Source of the DNA: Jaltomata sinuosa
Taxonomy: Eukaryota > Streptophyta > Magnoliopsida > Solanales > Solanaceae
DNA length: 64,000 bases
Direction of reading: 5' to 3'
Assembly (NCBI GenBank): GCA_003996215.1
Contig: QJPP01001724.1
Location: forward strand, 248,001 to 312,000
A model generated the notes under the pieces. The model was not told the DNA's origin, did no database searches, and was given only the letters and a program-made list of their open reading frames with translations. The first letter of the stretch is position 1. The number at the start of each line of letters is the position of its first letter. Below are positions 56,873 to 64,000 of this stretch, one piece after another. The translations under genes and the position numbers were made by a program.

Positions 56873-56884
56873 GCTCTGATACCA
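56873..56884 (-). promoter_or_regulatory. Primer binding site of element E (initiator tRNA-Met)
   Basis: Exact TGGTATCAGAGC on the minus strand, four bases after the 5' LTR. Confidence 0.92.
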
Positions 56885-57372
56885 AGTTTGTCACGCCCCA
56901 AACCATGGGTGGCATGACCGATACCCGGAGCCCCAAAAGGCTGAGGGTGTCAAGATATAGTGTATCTCTATTGAACCTGATGGGGGTCTGAGACCGACAA
57001 GGTCTCTAAGAATAGAAATTTGAAGCACTGAGAGCTCAATAGTAGGTAAACAACTCAAGGCCGACAAGGTTATTATCATAGTAGATAGCTAATAACAAGG
57101 CCGACAAGGCCATACCCAACATTGATGTACATATACACGTCTACAAGCCTCTAGGAGTAAGTAAACTATCTCATATCTAGGACAGGGCCCTGGACTACCC
57201 ATAAGCTGTACATATACATAACCTGGTCAAAATATAAGCTAGACCTCTGACACATCAGCTCCAGGAAGAATGGAGCTTACCAAAATGGCTGAACTCTGCA
57301 ACTCCTACTGAAGAGGTCTATCTGGGTTTCTGTCTATACTTGCAGTCATGAATGCAGCTCCCCCATTCAATG

Positions 57373-57399
57373 GGGATCCTTAATTCTCTCATCTCTTGA
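57373..57399 (+). pseudogene. psbZ: psbZ 3' fragment (plastid-derived)
   Basis: Eight codons G-I-L-N-S-L-I-S followed by TGA match the C-terminus of the photosystem II protein PsbZ (Ycf9) as I remember it. The rest of the gene is not present. In the nucleus this scrap has no function. Confidence 0.88.
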
Positions 57400-57686
57400 A
57401 CCTATTCGTCGCAGACCCAAAACCAAAATGACCCCCCTAATTTTTCTCGGTTGTGAGACACATTAAATTTGAATCTAAGTCCCCAAAGAAAATGCAAATC
57501 AAATAAAGAAAACAAAAAAATTAGAGGGGGGTCAAACTTCTTGAATACAAAAAAGAATACAATAGAATTAAAAAAATAATTGGAATCGTTCCGAAGAGAA
57601 TATGTGTCCCAGCACTGCACACAAATAAGATCCGGTTATATATCATATATGTCGGTACATATTGTGTATCAAGAACAAAAAAATAT

Positions 57687-57702
57687 GGATATGGTCGAAT
57701 GG
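57687..57702 (+). pseudogene. trnG-GCC 5' fragment (plastid-derived)
   Basis: GGATATGGTCGAATGG corresponds to bases 3-18 of plastid tRNA-Gly(GCC), covering the acceptor 5' strand and D arm start. The tRNA is truncated and cannot fold. Confidence 0.82.
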
Positions 57703-57915
57703 ATGTTAGTACGACAATAATGTACTGGCATGTAAGGTACAAGAATAAAAGCAAGTCGCAAGTAGTAAATCTGAACAAGATATAATATGAAACTTGTAAA
57801 CTGTAATTGGTAAGACTCATTAAGCTCTTTCTCCTTTATTCTTTTTAGAATACAACACATGCATTAACTCACACCATAACTCACTCTTTATAACCCACGC
57901 TTAACCACAATAGTT

Positions 57916-58113
57916 CCTCGGTGCACCTTATATATAATAGCCTCAATATGGCAGTAGCGCCTCGGCGCACACTATGTATATAATGGCCTCAATATGGCAG
58001 TAGAACCTCGGTGCACACTATGTATATAATGGCCTCAATATGGCAGTAGAACCTTGGTGCACACTATGTATATAATAGCCTCAATATGGCAGTAGCACCT
58101 CGGTGCACACTAA
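57916..58113 (-). repeat. 46-bp tandem repeat in E 5' LTR (about 4 copies)
   Basis: Same array and copy number as 49628-49825, with a few substitutions. Confidence 0.92.
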
Positions 58114-59823
58114 CACGCAAACCACGCATGATAAGTGTATTACTAGATTGACCTTCAAAGCTATTCTTGTTATTTATGAAGGTTCATTTAGATAAATTCT
58201 TTAGCCTTGGCTTACTAGGTGTTGGACTGAACATACCAAACACATTTAAATGTGGATTTGACTTGCTAACTTTCCTTGTATACTTTCTAAAGCTTGATTA
58301 GGGATCACAATACAAAGAAGAAACTCGACAAAAGGATAAATTACGTTTCGTGCAAAAAGAATCAGATTTTTATAAGAAGGCGAATTCAATCACCATAATG
58401 TATAACTTAGTTCCTTAAGACTTGTTGAGTTACCAAATCATCTCTCTTAAAACAGAACACTCAAATTCCTTCTTTCGGAGATTTAGAGTTCTATTTCTAG
58501 ATTCATGCCGATAAGGAATAAAGAAGCCTTAACATACCTCGTTCCTTCCGAAGATTGTGCTTACCAGAATTTGGACTTTCCTTTATTAAGTTAATCTACA
58601 AAACAAGGGTATAATGAAGCTAATATTAGCTCTTAAACCTGATGCAACCTTTCCAAAATAGTAGCTAAACATTTCCCGGGCAGATTTACGTATTTTGCAT
58701 TAATTAAAGGTGTATCATCACACCTTTCTACCCTGTCCAATACACATCACACACACACCAACCTACTGCCTCCAATAATACAAAACACATCAAACAGCCC
58801 CTACACAACTCACCATGCCTAAATACAATAGCAACACATTGAACCCACGACTTCCGATCGCCATCCCGTGAGTTCTTAACAACAATTCAACAACAATTGT
58901 CCATCCGAAATTCAATCCAAAAATATGATTATGGGAAGAGTACTTACCACACTTGAAGGTGTGTTTTTATCCTCTTTTTATTGATGCCTTGAAAATCTTA
59001 AGTACCCCCTACACATACACCAACAAGAGAAGAAGAAATCTCTTAATTGTTACACAATTTCTATGTGTTAAATCTTAAGAAAGGGGCTGCCATAGTTCAT
59101 GTCTTTCTTACCATAGGATATCCTAGATATATCTAGTAGATTAATACCAAGATAACAAGTTGTTTAACTCACCTTAAGCTTGAACGAATCGTGATCTTCT
59201 TAGAACCCTAAAGAGAGAGAAGGGCTGCCAAAAGGAAAGGAGATAAGAGAGAATATTTCCAGCTTTTTGTGATCATAATTGATCAACAAAAGGTCTGTAT
59301 AAAGGGACCTTTCTGGCCGAATTTTTTGAGTATATTTGGGCCAAAATGGGTCAAGAAAACTTGGGCCAAAATTATCCTTTGCTTGGGCCGCAAAAGGGTT
59401 AAGTTTTGTGGTTGATTTTGGGCTCTCTTGGGTCAAAATGTGGTCAATATTGGTGGCTACCTTTTGTATTTGTTTTGGCCAGATTTGGTTGTGCTTTGAT
59501 GGACCAACCTTAAGCTTCATTTGGGATACCATTAGGTCTAATAATCCATGGGTTTCTGCCCGTAATCGGCCCTCGGAACATAGTTCGTTAGCGTAGGTAG
59601 GTGATGCACCTACTTGTCACCTAAGAGCTTAGATAAGTCGAGCAAGTACCCCACTTGTTTTATCTCATTTTCAAAACTCTCATCCTTATAATTTAACTTA
59701 ATACTTATATACATTTGACCATTTAAAATTCTAGGCCAAAGTACCCCTTCATAATCTCGAGCTCAAATACCGTCGTCGATATTTACTTAGTCGCATAGGT
59801 TTTGAAAGGTACGGGGTGTTACA

Positions 59824-59828
59824 ACAAA
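59824..59828 (+). repeat. Target-site duplication of element E, right copy (acaaa)
   Basis: Exact match to 48925-48929. Element D LTR sequence continues directly. Confidence 0.95.
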
Positions 59829-60602
59829 CAACGTATGAAATAGACGGACAAAAGGAGGACAAGGTCTGGGGGTACCAACCTATAACAATCCATCCAAGGA
59901 TGCTAATTAATGCAGTTATAACCTATATACGCAGAGTCTAGATAGGGGAAAACCATAACCTACCTGTCGTCCGATGAATAGCTGCGGGGAAGGCGTCGTC
60001 CAGGCTCGAACTGCTCTTGGAAGCTCCACATCAAAAAACCACTATCAATACAACAATCTACAGATTAAAACAAGCATAACGATATCCATAATCCCAAAAA
60101 TATAACCGGGTTGAATTCTGGGTCACAAACGGGCCCGTGGGCCCCGTAACCCAAAACCAGAAATGAAAAACACACCTGTGTTCCTTACCATCCCGCGAGC
60201 AAATGCTCAAAAATTGAGCGGAAACGGACAACAATTAGGGCTCAAAACAACCCGCAAATCAAGGAATTTAAAGAATGAAATTCGTGGAAGAAATCGGAAA
60301 AATCACAAAAGAACTTACCCGATTTAGAATCCAACAAACGCTCAAGATTCAGCAAATATGATCCATGGTAATGATCAAGGTGATTTATGTAGGTTTTGGG
60401 TTCATCATCCATGGAGAATTTGGAATTTAAAGAGAGGGTTTATCGGATTTAGGAGTCCACAAACGAGCATGGATCGATAAAATATTATCCTCCAAGCAGT
60501 TGGGATGAACAATGGTTATATGGAGGTTTTTGAGAGCTATTTTAATGGAGAATATCATTTTTGGGGTTTTTAGAAATAAAGGGGAGAAGAGGGTTGGCCA
60601 GC

Positions 60603-60610
60603 TATATAAG
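60603..60610 (-). promoter_or_regulatory. Putative TATA box of D 5' LTR
   Basis: TTATATAG on the minus strand, at the same place as in the 3' LTR. Because element E lies 0.8 kb downstream, any transcript from it would run into E. Confidence 0.5.
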
Positions 60611-60619
60611 CTGCCAGTG

Positions 60620-60872
60620 CCCAGGGGCCAAGGTGGCCCAGGTGCACCAGGGCGGCCAGGGAGCAGGTGCACCAGGCTAGCTAGGGCACAGGTGTACCAG
60701 GGCATAGGCGGCCAGGGCGCATGGGGCTCATGGGCTCAGGGGCCAGGCGCATGGGGCGCATGGATGCAGGGGCCAGGCACATGGGGTGCATGGGCCAGGT
60801 GCGTGGGGCGCAAGGGCCAGGCGCATGGAGCGCATGGGGCTCATGGGCGCAGGGGCCAGGCGCATGGGACTG
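60620..60872 (-). repeat. GC-rich minisatellite, D 5' LTR copy
   Basis: Same unit family as 42830-43090 but with a different number and order of short units and more substitutions (tgcatgggcc, ggtgcatgg). Confidence 0.88.
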
Positions 60873-61574
60873 CCCACACCAGCAACCAGCAACCAATCCT
60901 TAGGCAAATTTTCACAAGATGGGTCCCCGGGAACGCATCCGGGGTCCCGCGAACACAAACGACCTGAACTATTCGACTAGAAATGGCATTTCGGATCCAA
61001 TGGAATCAACGAAAATCTCATACAATGTCAATTTAACGAAAAGTGGGCCCCACGCCCAAAATCAACCTTTAGCCAACTATTCCCAAAATGGAACCCAATG
61101 GCCAAAATCAAGTCTGGAGGCCTAGGGACCCAAACCAATAGTCTCTCTAGCCTAAACTCGATATTCCGGAGCTAAAAGCACTAACGGAATTTCCATCCGA
61201 GACCATCCTCTCCGAATATTGATCAAAGTCAACCAAACAAGCCCAACTGGCCTGAAAACACAGAACGAGAGAGAATTCCAAGCTAAAAAGCTTCTGGATC
61301 CCAACCAAAGGTCTCTGTGGACCAAAGTTCACGCTCCGGAGCTAATGGAACTGTCGGAATTCGATTTCGAGCATGTACACCCAGGATGTTGACTGAAGTC
61401 AACGATTTCAAAAGCTAAAAGCTCTAAAACAAGGAATGGCCAAAAATACCAAGTAAATGGTCGGGCACCGAACTACCGGTCCCAGCAAGCCATAAATGAC
61501 TTGGGGCCGCTACATGCAAGCTCTAACGGTACAAGAAAGGCAACCACGCGTAAATGACCGGAAGGGTCATTACA

Positions 61575-61579
61575 CAACC
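61575..61579 (+). repeat. Target-site duplication of element D, right copy (caacc)
   Basis: Exact match to 39950-39954. Confidence 0.9.
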
Positions 61580-62198
61580 CCTCTCCCAAATCTATAATTA
61601 TTGTTGATTCCTAGATGCTACAAGTGTTGAATATGATTTTGTTGTGATTCTCCTAGCATTGGATTCTATGGTTCATACTTCATTCTTAATCTATGAACCT
61701 CATGAGTTAATTGATGATCTTTGAAGACATATTTTATAAGGTCAGTTGATATGCATTTCATTCCCTTGAGAAGGTATCTTAAAGCTTGCATTTATGAAAG
61801 GTTTTATGTCCAGTGTTTTACGTTTCTAGAACATGATTTTTGAAAAGAAAGAAAGTCTTATTGTGTTAGAAAGTTGATTTGATAAGAGTGATAATGATTT
61901 AAGAGTAATTGCTCCTATGCATGATATTTTATGAAAATGAGCAAGAAAGCTCACCAGTATATTTTTAAATATGATTTCTGAGCACTCTATCTTTTGGAGG
62001 ATTATTTAGAACCAAAACAGGTAAGAGTTCAAGTAGCCCAATCCTCAATACTACGTATCCCAGCGTAGGATAGAATCGTGCCATTGATTTGGGAGACTCC
62101 TAATTTAGCCTCTTGTAAGGGCTCAAGTTAGGATCCATATTATGTGTTATTTTATACCCCAACAAGGTATACGACAACTCTACCAATGTGCGCTAGAT
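61575..62198 (+). repeat. Element C 3' LTR, second part
   Basis: Continues the LTR cut at 39954. Its end is not clear: no terminal '...aca' with flanking duplication could be fixed, and a different LTR-like start (tgttgggaatc) is seen at 62199. A/T-rich, no ORF. Confidence 0.5.
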
Positions 62199-63061
62199 TG
62201 TTGGGAATCATTGATAAGTTAGTAATTTACCAACTTATATAACTTTTATTCATGAATTATTTTCTCAATTTGACGTGATTTAGAAGGAATTTATGCCTTA
62301 ATTGTATTATATGCAAGCACTCTTGATCAATGAATAAATAAGAGGATTTGAACCCAAATGAGCTAAAAGTGGAAGCCAAGTCAAAAGATGACCAGACAAA
62401 CAAAGATCTATCCATGATGTGCAAGTTGACATACATGCCGCATACGGGACATGTAGCATTTCGCAGGTGCTAGCGCACAAGAAGGATGAGGCACTACCTA
62501 ACATTACAGGCACCTGTGCACCACAAGTCACCAAGGGTGATCATAAGTGCCCACTCAAACAGGATCGCATGTGGTAGGCAACTCACTATTTTAAAGACTT
62601 AGCACCCGCGTGCCACAAATCTCTATAGGAGACCACAAGTGCCTTTACTTGTGGTCTCGGAAGTGGCCCAAAAGGGAAAATGATCTATGCAAGAAATATA
62701 CATCAAGTTTTCAATTCCCAATAGAGTATTGAGTAGAGTACACCTTTAGAGTACAAGTTTTCTTCTTCTTTGTATTGAAAACACCATTGTTTATACTTGA
62801 CCTTTGAATGTGAAGCTAGTTATTGAAGAATGAATTGAATTATTGAAATCCCATTTGGTATATTCTCTTGTTTCTTCATTATGAGTAGCTAAATTCAATT
62901 CTAGGGTTGTGTGCATGATGGGTATTTGAATTTGGGAATGAGTGTTGATTATTTGGGTTTATAATTGATTATTATGTATGGGTATATTAAATCCTTCTTA
63001 TTTTCATTAGAAAATTAATGGTTGCAAACATTAATTTAGCTCACTAATTGTGTGCTTGCTT
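62199..63061 (+). mobile_element. LTR-like A/T-rich sequence, unclassified
   Basis: Opens 'tgttgggaatc'. Phrases such as 'accacaagt' and 'gtgccactc'-like motifs recur at 62510-62660, with an A/T-rich part afterwards. At 63541-63568, just past this span, comes a 'gtggattcgaccccaacctc' phrase of a kind often found close to the 3' end of Athila/Tat-type LTRs. No coding sequence was found, so assignment is tentative. Confidence 0.35.
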
Positions 63062-64000
63062 GAAGAAGAAGTTCCTTAATTGGGTAAGGACTCAATAGCG
63101 GGGATTTGAGATTTCCACCATAAATTAAGGCTTGAAATAGCTTGATTTAGGAAATTTTCACCTAAGAGTTGAGGCTATAAATTGCCTAACTGACCTAAGC
63201 TAATTGATTGATTTATTGCTCAACTATGGGGTTCGAAAGAAACCATAGTGTATATTTGATTAGTTGGTTGAAAGAAAACTAAACAAGATTGCAACCAAGG
63301 CTGCCCATAATTTGATTGAGAATTATCTTGAATAATCAATCCCTATCCCATTGAATGAACCCATCAGAATCACACCCCTAGCCTTCCAATCTTGATAAAA
63401 ACAATCATGTTTACGTCTTTATTTTATTACAATTTGAATATTAGTTCTCAAAACCAATTCCCCCATTTTATTTACTTGTTTGAACTCTTTGATTGATATC
63501 ATGAATAAACTTGAAAATTAGTGGTGAATCTCCATACCAAACTCCGTGGATTCGACCCCAACCTCGCGTTGGTAGGAGATTCACCACTAATTGTAAAGTT
63601 GATTCATGAGAGCAAGCAAAGAGTTCAAAAAGGTAAATAAAATAGGGGAATTGGTTTTAGGAACTAAGATTTGAATTGTAATAAAACAATGACGTAAACA
63701 CGGTTGTTTTTATCAAGATTTGAATGCTAGGGGTGTTCATCCGATGGGGTAATGCATTGGGATAGGGGTTGATTATTCAAGCTAGTTCTCAATCAATGTA
63801 TGGGTAGTCTTGGTTACAATCCCACTAAACATATATACACTATGGTTTCTTTTGAACCCCATAATTGGCTTAGGTGAGTTAGGTTATTTCTAGACCTAAC
63901 TCTTAGTTGGGAATTTCCTAAATCAAGCTATTTCTAGCCTTAATTATAGGTGAAAATCCCAAATCCCCACTATTAAATCCTTACCCAATTAATGAACTTC
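63062..64000. repeat. Large inverted repeat (hairpin), right arm runs off the window
   Basis: The left arm 63062-63540 and right arm 63569-64000 are reverse complements over more than 430 bp, with small indels and perhaps 10-12% mismatches. The centre is tight: TACCAA at 63535-63540 pairs with TTGGTA at 63569-63574, leaving a 28-bp loop, with TTAGTGGTGAATCTCC pairing just outside it. The arms lack any ORF. An RNA across it would make a long double strand. Confidence 0.88.

Larger units (their letters stand above)
57373..57702 (+). other. Nuclear plastid DNA insert (NUPT): psbZ 3' end to trnG-GCC start
   Basis: This block is absent from the sister LTR. Its left end reads as the last eight codons and stop of plastid psbZ. 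Its right end matches the first bases of plastid trnG-GCC. Between them lies about 290 bp of A/T-rich spacer with the style of the psbZ-trnG spacer. Gene order psbZ-trnG(GCC) is that of typical angiosperm plastomes, so it is one collinear fragment. It sits on short shared bases (gggat on the left, aatgg on the right) without a target duplication, as expected for end-joining capture. It is younger than element E. Confidence 0.9.
48930..59823 (-). mobile_element. Element E: young full-length Ty3/gypsy retrotransposon
   Basis: 10.9 kb with TG/CA ends and a perfect 5-bp duplication. It reads right to left: 5' LTR 56889-59823, primer site 56873-56884, gag, protease, RT-RNase H-integrase in one frame with two stops, GPY/chromo-like end, polypurine tract, 3' LTR 48930-51534. 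Apart from a 330-bp plastid insert in the 5' LTR the two LTRs have exactly the same length (2605 bp) and very few differences. It is a chromovirus, probably Tekay/Del-like. It is the best-preserved element in the window but carries several frame shifts. Confidence 0.95.
56889..59823 (-). repeat. Element E 5' LTR carrying a plastid insert
   Basis: 2935 bp, which is exactly 330 bp longer than the 3' LTR. The whole excess is the plastid DNA at 57373-57702. Otherwise nearly identical to 48930-51534 except for a cluster of differences just left of the insert. Confidence 0.95.
39955..61574 (-). mobile_element. Element D: giant-LTR retrotransposon, interrupted by element E
   Basis: Without E the element is 10.7 kb: 3' LTR 39955-43794, internal region 43795-46803, 5' LTR 46804-48929 plus 59829-61574. 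It has TG/CA ends, a perfect 5-bp duplication (caacc) and a tRNA-Met primer site at 46789-46800. The internal region is homologous to that of element A throughout and has the same collapsed gag/pol. The LTRs share ends and the R-U5 part with A but carry a different promoter-proximal U3, with a GC-rich minisatellite. D and A are therefore two subfamilies of one non-autonomous lineage. Confidence 0.93.
59829..61574 (-). repeat. Element D 5' LTR, upstream part (U3)
   Basis: Continues the LTR cut at 48929 and matches 42030-43794. Includes the TATA-like site (60603-60610), the GC minisatellite (60620-60872) and the terminal TG (on the minus strand) at 61574. Confidence 0.92.

Noticed and set aside
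57687..57702. Functional tRNA-Gly gene
   Set aside because: Only the first part of the tRNA is present; LTR sequence follows immediately.

Overview
The window is repeat-dense nuclear DNA of a large-genome flowering plant. Solanaceae is the most likely family, judged from remembered LTR styles, the type of endogenous pararetrovirus and a solanaceous-looking 'plant transposon protein' ORF. No intact host gene, functional tRNA or rRNA, CRISPR array or prokaryotic operon was found. Nearly every base can be assigned to a transposable element, an old viral insert or a plastid insert, and every protein reading frame is broken or fragmentary.

Layout, left half. 1-1355 is the 3' part of a giant LTR whose rest lies off the left edge. 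A LINE (endonuclease 1356-2466, RT and zinc finger 13106-15321, poly-A tail) is split by element A (2467-13105, + strand). A has 3.5 and 3.8 kb LTRs, a 5-bp target duplication, a primer binding site matching initiator tRNA-Met, and only a 3.3 kb internal region holding collapsed gag/pol relics. A PF20167-type 'plant transposon protein' ORF (15985-16208 and 25539-26450) is split by element B (16209-25538, - strand), a decayed Ty3/gypsy element with gag-PR-RT-RH-INT. LTR fragments in opposite orientations fill 26451-29367.

Right half. A decayed Ty3/gypsy element C (+ strand, 29368-39954) is interrupted in pol by an endogenous caulimovirid (29911-36583, - strand). The viral copy retains leader and PBS, movement protein, capsid region, zinc knuckle, protease, and a promoter with poly-A signal. 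A recognisable reverse transcriptase is missing. C's 3' LTR is interrupted by element D (39955-61574, - strand), a second member of A's giant-LTR family. D's 5' LTR is interrupted by element E (48930-59823, - strand), a young Ty3/gypsy element with 5-bp target duplications. E's 5' LTR is interrupted by a 330-bp plastid insert (57373-57702) running from the 3' end of psbZ into the start of trnG-GCC. This gives a four-level nest, C > D > E > plastid DNA, whose order of events can be read directly. From 62.2 kb to the end is LTR-like AT-rich DNA that ends in a large inverted repeat continuing past the window.

Nothing here looks like a wholly new enzymatic system. The items most worth following are the giant-LTR, minimal-internal-region family (A, D and the LTR at the left edge), the pararetrovirus with terminal redundancy and no visible RT, the datable plastid insert, and the long hairpin at the right end. 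All coordinates were read by eye. Junctions called with target duplications are exact; domain limits inside decayed elements are approximate.
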